From the NCBI GenBank assembly GCA_944393225.1, contig CALXZK010000001.1, forward strand, positions 1-64,000: a stretch of 64,000 bases of DNA. The letters run 5' to 3'. Below are positions 7,715 to 16,028 of this stretch, piece by piece. The notes beneath the pieces are model-generated. The model was given only the letters and a program-made list of their open reading frames with translations. It was not told where the DNA came from and did not search any database. This DNA comes from an uncultured Alphaproteobacteria bacterium. GTDB taxonomy: Bacteria; Pseudomonadota; Alphaproteobacteria; RF32; CAG-239. Within the stretch, counting starts at the first letter, position 1; every line of letters starts with the position of its first letter. A program made the translations under genes and the position numbers.

Positions 7715-8371
7715 ATGCTGACAGAAAAACAATATAAACTTTTGCTTTTTATCAACAAAGTTCTTAAGGAAACTGGCTGTTCTCCTTCTTTCGATGAAAT
7801 GAAAGATGCCGTCGGCTTGAAATCCAAATCAGGTATTCATGCCCTTATTGAAGCGCTCGAAGAACGGAATTTTATTCGCAAGCTTCCGCATAAAGCCCGT
7901 GCCTTGGAAGTTTTGCGTTTGCCCAAACTTAAACCGAGTGCCATTATTGAAGAAGAAAAAAAACGTGAACAAGCTTTGCAATTCTCTGCCGTGGAAATTC
8001 CTCTTTACGGAAAAATTGCTGCAGGCACCCCGATTGAAGCGATTGCTAACGAAAATGAAAAGATTGCCGTTCCTCTCGACATGGTTGCCAAAGGACAATT
8101 CTATGCTCTTACCGTTGAAGGGGATTCTATGATTGAAGCCGGCATTTTAGATGGTGATACCGCTATTATTCGTAAAGCAGAAAATGCCAATAACGGCGAG
8201 ATTGTTGTAGCTTTGGTTGATGATTGTGAGGCTACACTTAAAGTTCTTAAAAAAGAAAAAGATGAAATTTTACTCATTCCGAGAAACAGCACTTATGAAA
8301 CCAGACACTTCTCGCCTGACAGAGTGAAAATTCAAGGTATTCTATCCGGAATTATCAGAAATTATCATTAA
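7715..8371 (+). CDS. lexA: LexA repressor, SOS regulator
   Basis: A 218-aa transcriptional repressor of DNA-damage genes that self-cleaves when stimulated by RecA filaments. The N-terminal winged helix covers residues 1-65 ([34 protein letters not shown]); the peptidase domain holds the Ala103-Gly104 cleavage site (KIAAGTP), catalytic Ser138 in GDSM and Lys176 in ATLKVL. The start is placed at ATG 7715, with GAGAG upstream, rather than the in-frame TTG at 7703. A GAAC-N7-GAAC box lies just upstream, supporting autoregulation. Confidence 0.97.
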   Translation: MLTEKQYKLLLFINKVLKETGCSPSFDEMKDAVGLKSKSGIHALIEALEERNFIRKLPHKARALEVLRLPKLKPSAIIEEEKKREQALQFSAVEIPLYGKIAAGTPIEAIANENEKIAVPLDMVAKGQFYALTVEGDSMIEAGILDGDTAIIRKAENANNGEIVVALVDDCEATLKVLKKEKDEILLIPRNSTYETRHFSPDRVKIQGILSGIIRNYH

Positions 8372-8470
8372 TAACGCACGAGCTGGTATCAGCTTAGCGA
8401 TGTAAGCTCATTCTATAATAGCAAAAATTTAATGATGTTTTATCCATTTTTTTATATTGTTTTTGCAAAA

Positions 8471-8500
8471 AAAAATCCCTTCCAAACGGAAGGGATTTTT
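8471..8500 (-). terminator. rplS operon terminator
   Basis: A perfect 13-bp stem (8471-8483 with 8488-8500) with a 4-nt loop, A-rich and T-rich ends. It lies 20 nt beyond the rplS stop and closes the ffh-rpsP-rimM-trmD-rplS operon; the symmetric tails may also stop lexA transcription from the other side. Confidence 0.9.
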
Positions 8501-8519
8501 CTTTAACTCAACGCTAAAA

Positions 8520-8918
8520 TTATTCTGCGTCTTGGTTGTCATCACGAGCTTTTGCTGCTGCAGACAAATCGTCGGCAATACGAGCAGAACGACCACGCAA
8601 TGCGCGCAAGAAGTACAATTTTGCACGGCGAACTTTACCGATACGAGATACTTCAATTTTAGCAACATTCGGAGAGTACAACGGGAAAACACGTTCTACA
8701 CCTTCACCGAAAGAAATTTTTCTAACTGTGAAAGAAGAGTTCAAGCCGTCGTTTTTACGAGCGATGCAAACGCCTTCATAAATTTGGATACGTTCTCTGT
8801 CGCCTTCTTTTACTTTGGTGTGAACGCGCAAGGTGTCACCAGGTTTAAAACTAGGAACGTTTTTACCTTCGGTGAGCTTTTCCATTTGCTCTTTTTCAAT
8901 ACTTTCAATTATGTTCAT
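8520..8918 (-). CDS. rplS: 50S ribosomal protein L19
   Basis: A 132-aa large-subunit ribosomal protein at the 30S-50S interface. The family core is present: [51 protein letters not shown] and [20 protein letters not shown] short acidic tail of about 18 residues follows the core. It is the last gene of the conserved ffh-rpsP-rimM-trmD-rplS cluster and starts 39 nt after trmD, with AAGGG before the ATG. Confidence 0.98.
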   Translation of the reverse strand: MNIIESIEKEQMEKLTEGKNVPSFKPGDTLRVHTKVKEGDRERIQIYEGVCIARKNDGLNSSFTVRKISFGEGVERVFPLYSPNVAKIEVSRIGKVRRAKLYFLRALRGRSARIADDLSAAAKARDDNQDAE

Positions 8919-8957
8919 CAGTTTTACCCTTTTACTAATTTTTTTAACTTTATATAT

Positions 8958-9647
8958 CTAAACTCTTTTAGAATCAAGATATTTCTTTAACAAATCAGGT
9001 CTTCTTCGTTCAGTTATTTCCAAGGCTTCCCGGTGTTGCCAGTCAGCAATTTTTTGGTGGTGTCCGCTCAATAAAACTTCCGGAACTACCCTTCCCTCCC
9101 ATTCTATCGGGCGGGTGTATTGCGGGTGCTCCAACAGATAGTTTTCAAAACTCTCGTCAGTTGTGGAATCTGCATTACCCAAAACGCCGGGCAATAATCT
9201 GATTACCGCATCTAACATAATTTGCGCCGCTTGCTCGCCTCCGGTCAAAACATAGTCACCTATGCTTATCTCTTCAACATCAAAGGCATCTAAAACTCTT
9301 TGGTCAATGCCTTCAAAGCGACCGCAAATAATTGTGAGTTCTTCTTCTTTGCTCAACTCTTTGACTTTGTCTTGGCTCAAAGGTGTTCCCCTTGGGCTCA
9401 TGTAGATGATTCTGCCGCCATGATAATTGGCTTTAATCGCCGCGCCCAAAACATCGGGACGCATGACCATTCCGGCACCGCCGCCGCAAGGTGTGTCATC
9501 AACCGAGCCATGCTTGTCAAAAGCATAATCCCTGATGTTGACCGCCTCGAGCGACCATATGCCTTCTTTTAAGGCGCGACCGGTTAAAGAATAACCCAAG
9601 AACCCCGGAAAAATCTCCGGAAATATGGTCAAAACCTTAACCTTCAT
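8958..9647 (-). CDS. trmD: tRNA (guanine-37-N1)-methyltransferase
   Basis: A 229-aa SPOUT methyltransferase that makes m1G37 in tRNAs and prevents frameshifting. The SAM-binding knot region is clear: IYMSPRGTPLSQD, IICGRFEGIDQRVLD and ISIGDYVLTGGEQAA. The ATG at 9647 gives the family N terminus MKVKVLTIFPEIFP and overlaps the rimM stop by 11 nt, indicating translational coupling; the upstream in-frame extension to 9692 lies inside rimM and is rejected. Confidence 0.98.
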   Translation of the reverse strand: MKVKVLTIFPEIFPGFLGYSLTGRALKEGIWSLEAVNIRDYAFDKHGSVDDTPCGGGAGMVMRPDVLGAAIKANYHGGRIIYMSPRGTPLSQDKVKELSKEEELTIICGRFEGIDQRVLDAFDVEEISIGDYVLTGGEQAAQIMLDAVIRLLPGVLGNADSTTDESFENYLLEHPQYTRPIEWEGRVVPEVLLSGHHQKIADWQHREALEITERRRPDLLKKYLDSKRV

Positions 9648-10197
9648 TATCCTCGTCCTCAAAAGAGATTTCTTCCTCATCTTCTTCGGCAAAGTTTATG
9701 AGCGAACGAACAATAATATAACCATCTTTAATATTTATTGTCGGGACATATTCTTTTGTAAAAGGCAGCATTTCAGACTTTCCGTTTTCGCTTAATTTTA
9801 TTTCAAGCATATCTCCGGCACCAAAATTATAAACGCCGACCACTTCACCCAACACCTCAGAAGTCTCGTCTTGAACTTTTAACCCGATTAAATCGGCATG
9901 ATAAAATTCTTCCTCTTCCAAGGCAGGCAAAACATCTTTGCTTACATAAAACCCTGTGCCTTTCAAAGCCAAGGCTTCATTTCTGTCATCAAGCCCTTTT
10001 ATCTTGACCCGTAACAAATCTTTAGAATGACCAACGACTTTAATCTCAAATTTGCGTGTACCTTCTTTGTTCTCAACCATTCCATATTGGTCAATGTCTT
10101 CGGCAACTTCGGTAAAGCTTTTTACCTTAACCTCGCCTCTGACACCATGAACTCCGACGATGGCACCCAAACATATGCGATTGTCTTTTTTGCTCAT
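9637..10197 (-). CDS. rimM: 16S rRNA processing protein RimM
   Basis: A 186-aa ribosome maturation factor that binds S19 and helps assemble the 30S head. The N-terminal beta-barrel begins CLGAIVGVHGVRGEVKVKSFTE and the PRC-barrel part contains EEFYHADLIGLKV and PFTKEYVPTINI. The last 20 residues are extremely acidic. It sits between rpsP and trmD as in many bacteria, and its end overlaps trmD by 11 nt. Confidence 0.96.
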   Translation of the reverse strand: MSKKDNRICLGAIVGVHGVRGEVKVKSFTEVAEDIDQYGMVENKEGTRKFEIKVVGHSKDLLRVKIKGLDDRNEALALKGTGFYVSKDVLPALEEEEFYHADLIGLKVQDETSEVLGEVVGVYNFGAGDMLEIKLSENGKSEMLPFTKEYVPTINIKDGYIIVRSLINFAEEDEEEISFEDEDNEG

Positions 10198-10238
10198 CTA
10201 AAGCTCCGTTAAAAAAATAACTAAACGTTCAAAGTTTC

Positions 10239-10619
10239 TTATTCAGCAGAAGCTTCGGCAGCAGCAGCTTCAGCAGCAGCTTTTGCTTTTTCTTCTTTTT
10301 CTTTCAATCTTTCCATAGCTTTTGCTTTAGGAGCAGATTTTTTCGGTTGAGCATTGATAACCGGTTTTGCTACCAAGCCCAAGTTAGCAAACATTTTTGC
10401 CAATCTGTCAGTCGGAAGAGCACCTTTAGAAAGCCACTCTTTAACTTTTGCTTCATCAACAACCAATCTGTCTGCGTGGTCTTGAGGCAACATCGGGTTA
10501 TAAGAACCAACGCGCTCAATGAATCTACCGTCACGAGGAGCTCTGGCATCGGCTACTACAATACGATAGAACGGACGTTTTTTAGAACCACCACGAGATA
10601 GTCTGATACGTACTGCCAT
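10239..10619 (-). CDS. rpsP: 30S ribosomal protein S16
   Basis: A 126-aa small-subunit assembly protein. The core begins [38 protein letters not shown] sequence, with the usual GSYNPM and the lysine-containing [14 protein letters not shown] block. The C-terminal 35 residues are an alanine/lysine/glutamate-rich tail common in alphaproteobacteria. AAGGAT precedes the ATG. It lies between ffh and rimM. Confidence 0.98.
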   Translation of the reverse strand: MAVRIRLSRGGSKKRPFYRIVVADARAPRDGRFIERVGSYNPMLPQDHADRLVVDEAKVKEWLSKGALPTDRLAKMFANLGLVAKPVINAQPKKSAPKAKAMERLKEKEEKAKAAAEAAAAEASAE

Positions 10620-10690
10620 TTTATTTTATCCTTTCTTATATTATTAACATCGCCGGATTGGTTACCCTCGCCGGCACTCAAATCCGCTCA

Positions 10691-12088
10691 TCAGAACGGA
10701 AATTTTCCTCCAAATCCGCCGAAGTTGCCTCCAAACGGACCATTTTTCATTAACTGAGAAGCAAGCGGTGATTTCAACAATGAACTCATGCCGCCAAGCT
10801 TGCCCATCTTTTTCATCATGGTTGACATTTGCTCATATGATTTGAGCAACTTGTTAACCTCGTGAACTTCAACTCCGGCACCACTGGCAATTCTCTTTTT
10901 ACGAGAAGCCTTGATAATGTCCGGATTTTTTCTTTCGGCCTTGGTCATGGAAAGTATGATGGCTTCTTGCTTTTTGATTAAGCCGTCAGAACCGGCTGCC
11001 TCAATTTGGCTTTTGAACTTGGACAATCCCGGAATCATACCGACGATTGAACCGATACTTCCCATATTTTGAATCTGGCGCAGTTGACCTAACATATCTT
11101 CCAAGTCGAACTTGCCTTTCATCATTTTCTTTGCCATTTTTTCGGCTTCTTCATGATCCACCTTTTCAATGGCTTTTTCGACCAAAGAGACAACGTCTCC
11201 CTGACCCAAGATTCTTCCGGCCATACGTTCCGGATGAAACTCTTCAATCTCGTCAATCTTTTCACCTGTTCCCAAAAACTTAATCGGGACGCCTGCCACC
11301 ATCTTCATACTCAATGCGGCACCGGCTCTTGAGCTACCATCCACTCTGGTCAAGACCAAACCGGTAATGCCGATTTGTTCATTAAACTCTTTGGCTACGT
11401 TGCAAGCCTCTTGACCAATCATTGAATCGGCAACCAACAATACCTCGGTCGGATTGGCGATTTTTTTAACCTCTTTAACCTCATCCATCAGCACTTGGTC
11501 AATTTGCAAACGACCGGCCGTATCCAAGATGATGACATCATAACCGCCTTTTTTTCCTTCGCTTATTGCGCGTTTGGTAATGGCTTCCGGCTTTTCTCCT
11601 TTAACAATCGGCAAACATGTAACACCGATTTTTTCTGCCAACTGAGCCAACTGCTCTTGTGCTGCCGGACGATAGATGTCCAAAGAGGCCAATAAAACTT
11701 TTTTCTTTCCCTTCAACTTGTTGGCAATTTTGGCAGAAGTTGTGGTTTTACCAGAACCTTGCAAACCGACCATCAAAATGCAGACCGGCGGTACGGCACG
11801 GAAGTTTAACTCACTTCCTTCCTCTGAACCCAAAAGTTTGACCAACTCGTCATGAACAATTTTGACAACCATTTGTCCCGGTTGGATGGATTTGACGACC
11901 TTTTCACCCAAGGCCTCAACTTTAACCTTGGCAATAAAGTCTTTGACCACCGGCAAAGATACATCTGCTTCCAATAAAGCGATGCGAATTTCGCGCATGG
12001 CTTCGTCAATGTCTTTTTCCGTCAATACACCACGTGATGTAATCTTGGAAAAAACCGAGCCTAATTTATCTGTCAGAGCCTCAAAAAT
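10691..12088 (-). CDS. ffh: signal recognition particle protein Ffh, apparent ATT start
   Basis: A GTPase that binds signal peptides with SRP RNA and delivers ribosomes to FtsY. The N domain, G domain (GLQGSGKTT P-loop, DTAGR, TRVDGSSRAG) and methionine-rich M domain (KMMKGKFDLEDML, SGAGVEVHEVNKLL) are present. The first conventional candidate start, TTG at 12025, removes the first 21 residues of the N domain. Extending upstream in frame restores the family N terminus IFEALTDKLGSVF beginning at an ATT codon at 12086-12088, with AGAGG 9 nt upstream; a stop lies six codons further up and no ATG or GTG is available. The full product would be 465 aa, normal for Ffh. Confidence 0.95.
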   Translation of the reverse strand: MFEALTDKLGSVFSKITSRGVLTEKDIDEAMREIRIALLEADVSLPVVKDFIAKVKVEALGEKVVKSIQPGQMVVKIVHDELVKLLGSEEGSELNFRAVPPVCILMVGLQGSGKTTTSAKIANKLKGKKKVLLASLDIYRPAAQEQLAQLAEKIGVTCLPIVKGEKPEAITKRAISEGKKGGYDVIILDTAGRLQIDQVLMDEVKEVKKIANPTEVLLVADSMIGQEACNVAKEFNEQIGITGLVLTRVDGSSRAGAALSMKMVAGVPIKFLGTGEKIDEIEEFHPERMAGRILGQGDVVSLVEKAIEKVDHEEAEKMAKKMMKGKFDLEDMLGQLRQIQNMGSIGSIVGMIPGLSKFKSQIEAAGSDGLIKKQEAIILSMTKAERKNPDIIKASRKKRIASGAGVEVHEVNKLLKSYEQMSTMMKKMGKLGGMSSLLKSPLASQLMKNGPFGGNFGGFGGKFPF

Positions 12089-12121
12089 TGTCTTATTCCT
12101 CTTCTATCCTTATGAGCCACA

Positions 12122-12152
12122 CGAAAACAAGTACCTACATACTATTGCACGC
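12122..12152 (+). repeat. 31-nt direct repeat, copy 1
   Basis: The sequence matches 12224-12254 at 29 of 31 positions (the differences are A/G transitions). The unit begins cgaaaacaagt and ends ctattgcacgc. The two copies start 102 nt apart. Confidence 0.85.
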
Positions 12153-12223
12153 AGGCGTCGGCCTGAGCGAACACCCACTCGCCCTCTTGCCCCGTGTACC
12201 GCGTTGCTCTCACGATACTTTTG

Positions 12224-12254
12224 CGAAAACAAGTGCCTACATGCTATTGCACGC
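12224..12254 (+). repeat. 31-nt direct repeat, copy 2
   Basis: Partner of 12122-12152 with two transitions. The sequence between the copies is GC-rich and unlike the flanking genes, so the pair may belong to a dispersed repeat family rather than a gene. Confidence 0.85.
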
Positions 12255-12498
12255 CAGTGTGCGAACCCTCGCTGACTGGCGGCACTCCTTGGAGTGTTAT
12301 ATGTTTCTCGTGCTTTTCACTTGGAAAAGTTGTTATGTTGCTGAATTTATAATTGGTTTTATTGCAAGAGTCAAGGAGAAAATATCGCTTTTATCGTGAT
12401 TAATCGCCTTTGTTTTGTCATATTTTTTTCATTTGTACACGCCTAAAAATTGTGATATTATAAATTTATGTTAAATCCAGAACTTAGGGAGAAAAACA

Positions 12499-13464
12499 AT
12501 GGTTGAAATGAGTCATGATGAAAAACTTCAGAAAGAAGCATTGTTTGATTTTGATAAAAAAGATCAATATGAAGATTTGGCTTCTTACAAACAAGAACAA
12601 GCTCAATGGGCTGAAAAAGAAGCCGCTCACCAAAAAGACAGAGAAGCTGATTATTCTAAACAATATTCTCAACTCAAAGAAGCTACTTCTGCCATTGATT
12701 ATATTAAATCAACACTCGAATGGGTAAAAAAAGCCGACCCCAAATTAGCAGCACAAACCGAATCTTATTTAGCCAGCATGATGAATACAGATTTATCCAT
12801 GCCATCTGCAGCTAAACGACTTTCCGAAAAAGCCGTTGATATTGATGGTTCTAAAAAATCTCTTTGGGGAAAGCTGAAAAACAAAGCAAAAAATTTCTTA
12901 AAACCCAATAATGCCAAAGCTACATTAGAAGCTCAAATAGGAAAATTAAAAGAGCAAATGGTTGCCAACCCTGAAACCTTTGAATGGTTGAAACAATGTT
13001 CAAGACCGGAAGGCAAGACTTATGACAACAAAGAAAGAGTATCTTTTGCTCAATTAACCGAAACTCGCGGTTCTATCTTGCAAAATTATAATCATGAACG
13101 CGTTTCTGCCATGCGCGCTAAAGAAGACGCCCTGAAATATCAGCAAACCGCTTTGCAAGATTCTCAAAGCTATCAAAGTGAGGCAAACAAAATGCAAGAA
13201 TTTCGCGATAATGCTGCTAAAGAAATTGAACTTCGCTCTGAGGCTCGTGAAACAACCGGTATTAAAGATATTAATGCTAATACCGGCGTTGACCGCTTGG
13301 CCGAAAAAGCAAAAATGATGGAGGGATTGACCCCTCAACAACGCTTGGCTTATCGTATGGAACAGCTCAGAGGAACAGCTAAAACCGAGACCAAACCCGT
13401 TGTCAAAAGAGAAATGGATTCTAATATCATGAATAAAGCTTTACAAGGAAAACAAAACGCCTAA
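12499..13464 (+). CDS. coiled-coil protein of unknown function
   Basis: A 321-aa protein that I do not recognise. It is highly charged and helix-rich, with heptad-like coiled-coil stretches at about residues 20-60 and 190-240, a basic segment near 125-140 (KKSLWGKLKNKAKNFLK) and a C terminus containing GLTPQQRLAYRMEQLRG. There is no signal peptide or membrane helix, so it is probably cytoplasmic. GGGAG lies 7 nt upstream of the ATG. It is a single gene ending in a strong terminator. Confidence 0.8.
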   Translation: MVEMSHDEKLQKEALFDFDKKDQYEDLASYKQEQAQWAEKEAAHQKDREADYSKQYSQLKEATSAIDYIKSTLEWVKKADPKLAAQTESYLASMMNTDLSMPSAAKRLSEKAVDIDGSKKSLWGKLKNKAKNFLKPNNAKATLEAQIGKLKEQMVANPETFEWLKQCSRPEGKTYDNKERVSFAQLTETRGSILQNYNHERVSAMRAKEDALKYQQTALQDSQSYQSEANKMQEFRDNAAKEIELRSEARETTGIKDINANTGVDRLAEKAKMMEGLTPQQRLAYRMEQLRGTAKTETKPVVKREMDSNIMNKALQGKQNA

Positions 13465-13483
13465 AAAAATTTATCATCTCAAT

Positions 13484-13520
13484 AAAAGAGGAATCTTCTT
13501 ACCAAAGATTCCTCTTTTTT
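13484..13520 (+). terminator. terminator of the 12499 gene
   Basis: A perfect 14-bp stem (13484-13497 with 13505-13518) with a 7-nt loop, followed by T residues, 20 nt beyond the stop codon. Confidence 0.9.
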
Positions 13521-13623
13521 TATTCAGATAAAACTCAACATTTATTTGGATTCGCAATTAAAGTGTTAAACGAATCGTTAAAATCAGTGTTAAAAAATTA
13601 TGATTTTTTTTGCATCTATCCTA

Positions 13624-13651
13624 TTGACTCTGAATAATTTTGTTCTAGAAT
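13624..13651 (+). promoter_or_regulatory. sigma-70-type promoter for the small gene
   Basis: TTGACT (13624-13629) and TAGAAT (13646-13651) are spaced by 16 nt. Transcription would start near 13658, about 40 nt before the 38-codon frame. Confidence 0.55.
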
Positions 13652-13697
13652 CTGCTTATCAATTGAATTCTTATGTTAACTATTAAAATTTATCAGT

Positions 13698-13814
13698 ATG
13701 AAAGAAATATTTTTTGCAATCAGTTCCTCATTCGGAGCATTGCTTTTCTTATTATTAATTTTTACCGGAGTTGCTCAGATACTTTCCGGTTTGGCAGATA
13801 ATAAAAAATTATGA
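13698..13814 (+). CDS. small single-pass membrane peptide
   Basis: A 38-codon frame encodes a peptide with a hydrophobic core of about 22 residues (FGALLFLLLIFTGVAQILSGL) and a short charged tail ADNKKL, typical of small inner-membrane proteins. A plausible promoter lies upstream and a hairpin with a T-run follows at 13847-13910, so the frame forms its own transcription unit. The ribosome site is weak, and the transcript could instead be a small RNA. The function is unknown. Confidence 0.45.
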   Translation: MKEIFFAISSSFGALLFLLLIFTGVAQILSGLADNKKL

Positions 13815-13846
13815 TTTATGGGTATTAGTTTGTATCGTTTGACATG

Positions 13847-13908
13847 AAAGCCTTGAATTTTGTTACGTTTCAGCTGGCGTATAAAAAAATTCAGGGCTTT
13901 TGTTGTTT
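13847..13908 (+). terminator. terminator of the small gene
   Basis: A 15-bp stem (13847-13861 with 13886-13900) containing one G-T pair is followed by ttttgttgtttta. The polarity fits plus-strand transcription from the promoter at 13624. Confidence 0.7.
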
Positions 13909-13921
13909 TAAAAGCATAAAA

Positions 13922-13951
13922 AAAGAACCGAACTTATTATCCGGCTCTTTT
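13922..13951 (-). terminator. gltX terminator
   Basis: An imperfect 7-bp stem (agaaccg with cggctct) with A and T tails, 16 nt beyond the gltX stop on the minus strand. Confidence 0.7.
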
Positions 13952-13967
13952 TCTCTTTACTTAGATT

Positions 13968-15395
13968 TTATAATCTTGCTAAGGCTTGATTGATACGATT
14001 TACCGTTTCATCTTTACCCAAAACAACAGCAATTTCCGTTGCTCCGCCCGGGGTGGTTTCTTTGCCGGACAATGCTATGCGCAGCGGATATAAAATTTGA
14101 CCGTTTTTAACACCTAAAGTTTCAGCCAAAGCTTTCAGTTTTTCAAACAAAGCCTCATTGGTCCAAACATCTGCTTCTGCCAACACTGTTTTGGCTTCTG
14201 CTAAGGTCTTTTTGGCAACTTCGGCATCGCTCTTCATCTTTTTATTGAAATATAAGTCGTTTGAAAAATCTTTAACTTGTTCAATAAAATCAATTTGGTT
14301 CGGAATATCACCCAAGACCTCAACACGCGGTTGCAAAACCTTGCTCAAAAACTCTTCATCAACTTTTCTCGACAAGCATTCTTTATAATAAGGAGCTGCC
14401 AATTTATGAAATTCTTCTACCGGCAAAGCTCTGATATAGCAACCATTCATCCATGTCAATTTGGTAATATCAAAAATGGCAGGAGATTTGTTCAATCTTT
14501 CAACCGAGAAGATTTTTTTCAACTCATCGAGAGAGAAAATTTCTTGATCGTTTCCGGGGTTCCAACCAAGCAAAGCAATATAGTTGATGATGGCTTCCGG
14601 CAGATAACCTTTGGCAACCAAATCTTGGAAAGAGGCATCACCGTTACGCTTACTCAGCTTATGTTGCGCATCTTTCATGACTGGGGGAACGTGAACATAT
14701 TGCGGATGTTCCCAACCAAAATCTTCGTAAATCAAATTATATTTCGGTGTGGAAGAAATATACTCGTTTCCTCTGACAACGTGGGTGATTTCCATCAAAT
14801 GGTCATCGACAACATTGGCAAAGTTATAGGTCGGCAAACCATCTGATTTTAATAACACGCCTTCATCCAACTCGTCATAATCAATTTCAATATCTCCATA
14901 AACTTCATCGTGATATTTTGATTTTCCGGTTTTGTTAATGGTTTGGCGAATGACATAAGGTTCACCAGCGGCAACTCTTGCTTTGGCTTCTTCCAAGCTC
15001 AAATGTTTGCAAGGGTCTTGGAACTTGATGTTTTGCTCTTCGTCTTTTTGTTCATCGGCATCTTCTTTGGAGCAGAAGCAGTAATGTGCGCCACCCAACT
15101 CTACCAATTTATGTGCATATTCGGCATAAATATTTCTTCTTTCCGATTGAATATACGGACCATAGTTACCACCGATATCCGGACCTTCATCCCAGTTCAT
15201 GCCAACGCGCTTTAAGGTGGCATAAATAATATCGGTTGCACCTTCTACATAGCGTTTTTGGTCGGTATCTTCAATACGCAAAATAAAATCACCGCCTTGG
15301 GCTTTGGCAATCAAATATTCATACAAAGCCGTGCGCAAGTTACCAATATGCATATATCCCGTAGGACTTGGGGCAAAACGAGTTCTGGTTTTCAT
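13968..15395 (-). CDS. gltX: glutamyl-tRNA synthetase, class I
   Basis: A 475-aa cytoplasmic enzyme that charges tRNA-Glu. The Rossmann core starts TRFAPSPTGYMHIGNLRTAL (HIGH-type motif) and the KMSKS-type motif is HKLSKRNGD; the C-terminal helical anticodon-binding domain is complete and length is normal. It lies downstream of fabZ on the same strand but behind a strong terminator, so it is its own unit. In many alphaproteobacteria the position after fabZ holds lpxA, which is absent here. Confidence 0.97.
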   Translation of the reverse strand: MKTRTRFAPSPTGYMHIGNLRTALYEYLIAKAQGGDFILRIEDTDQKRYVEGATDIIYATLKRVGMNWDEGPDIGGNYGPYIQSERRNIYAEYAHKLVELGGAHYCFCSKEDADEQKDEEQNIKFQDPCKHLSLEEAKARVAAGEPYVIRQTINKTGKSKYHDEVYGDIEIDYDELDEGVLLKSDGLPTYNFANVVDDHLMEITHVVRGNEYISSTPKYNLIYEDFGWEHPQYVHVPPVMKDAQHKLSKRNGDASFQDLVAKGYLPEAIINYIALLGWNPGNDQEIFSLDELKKIFSVERLNKSPAIFDITKLTWMNGCYIRALPVEEFHKLAAPYYKECLSRKVDEEFLSKVLQPRVEVLGDIPNQIDFIEQVKDFSNDLYFNKKMKSDAEVAKKTLAEAKTVLAEADVWTNEALFEKLKALAETLGVKNGQILYPLRIALSGKETTPGGATEIAVVLGKDETVNRINQALARL

Positions 15396-15496
15396 TCTTT
15401 TTCACCTTAATTATTATAAATACCAAATTAGCCTTAACATAAAACAAAAAAAAATGCTTGCCAAGTGCTAATTAATAATCCTCTTATTTACGCAAC

Positions 15497-15525
15497 AAAA
15501 AAGGCGGAAAAACTCCGCCTTTTTT
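15497..15525 (-). terminator. terminator after fabZ
   Basis: A perfect 12-bp stem (15497-15508 with 15514-15525) with a 5-nt loop. It closes the long pyrH-to-fabZ minus-strand run 19 nt beyond the fabZ stop. Confidence 0.9.
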
Positions 15526-15543
15526 AGTTTTGCAATAAATATC

Positions 15544-15996
15544 TTATTTATCAGCCAACATAGCGGTAAATTCAGCTTCACTGACGACTTGACCATCTAC
15601 CATGCTTTGTCCTTTGAAAACAAAAACATTGCGACGTTCTTTAATTTTTTCAACATGCATTTCCAAACGGTCACCCGGTTTTACCATTTTGCGGAATTTT
15701 ACACCGTCAATAGACATGAAATATACGCCGTGTTTTTCTTCAGCATAGTTTTCAAATGAAGCAATGACCATTGCACCTGCAGTTTGTGCCATAGCTTCAA
15801 TCTGCAATACGCCCGGCATTACCGGATTTCCAGGAAAGTGACCTTGGAAAAATTCTTCATTCATGGTTACGTTTTTGATACCATAACCTTTGACACCGGG
15901 TTCTTCAACATACAATCTGTCAACCAACAAGAACGGATAACGGTGTGGCAACATTTTCATAATTTCTTCAATGTTATAAACTTTTGTTTCTGACAT
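15544..15996 (-). CDS. fabZ: 3-hydroxyacyl-ACP dehydratase FabZ
   Basis: A 150-aa hotdog-fold enzyme that dehydrates 3-hydroxyacyl-ACP in fatty acid synthesis, competing with lipid A synthesis for the same acyl substrate. The family start IEEIMKMLPHRYPFLLVDR, the catalytic histidine in FFQGHFPGNPVMPGV and the glutamate in LQIEAMAQTAG are visible. ATG at 15996 is chosen for its family-typical N terminus; the in-frame extension to 16059 would run into lpxD. It follows lpxD by 32 nt. Confidence 0.97.
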   Translation of the reverse strand: MSETKVYNIEEIMKMLPHRYPFLLVDRLYVEEPGVKGYGIKNVTMNEEFFQGHFPGNPVMPGVLQIEAMAQTAGAMVIASFENYAEEKHGVYFMSIDGVKFRKMVKPGDRLEMHVEKIKERRNVFVFKGQSMVDGQVVSEAEFTAMLADK

Positions 15997-16028
15997 TTTC
16001 TTTTTCCTTATTTGATTAAAAAATTTGC

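Larger units (their letters stand above)
12089..12498. other. intergenic region with GC-rich repeats
   Basis: This 410-nt gap has a GC-rich half (about 12120-12300), carrying two near-identical 31-nt repeats, and an AT-rich half leading to the 12499 gene. Open frames in the first half read through the repeats and show no family features. I see no SRP RNA here despite the proximity of ffh. Confidence 0.5.
13521..13967. other. intergenic region with a small gene and two terminators
   Basis: This 450-nt gap between convergent genes holds a promoter-like pair at 13624-13651, a 38-codon frame at 13698-13814 and terminators for both directions. Three TTAA words at 12-nt spacing (near 13567-13595) resemble response-regulator half-sites but the 8-nt gaps do not fit the CtrA consensus. 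Confidence 0.5.

Noticed and set aside
8457..8990. 177-codon frame opposite rplS
   Set aside because: It begins inside the rplS terminator and covers the complete ribosomal protein gene on the other strand.
12120..12300. SRP RNA next to ffh
   Set aside because: The conserved SRP RNA tetraloop and GGAAG-type internal loop are not present.
12088..12399. Plus-strand open frames through the GC-rich block after ffh
   Set aside because: They contain the 31-nt direct repeats and lack a ribosome site or recognisable domains.
13567..13600. Three TTAA words at regular spacing as a CtrA site
   Set aside because: Spacing between half-sites is 8 nt rather than the 7 nt of the TTAA-N7-TTAA consensus, so the match is imperfect.
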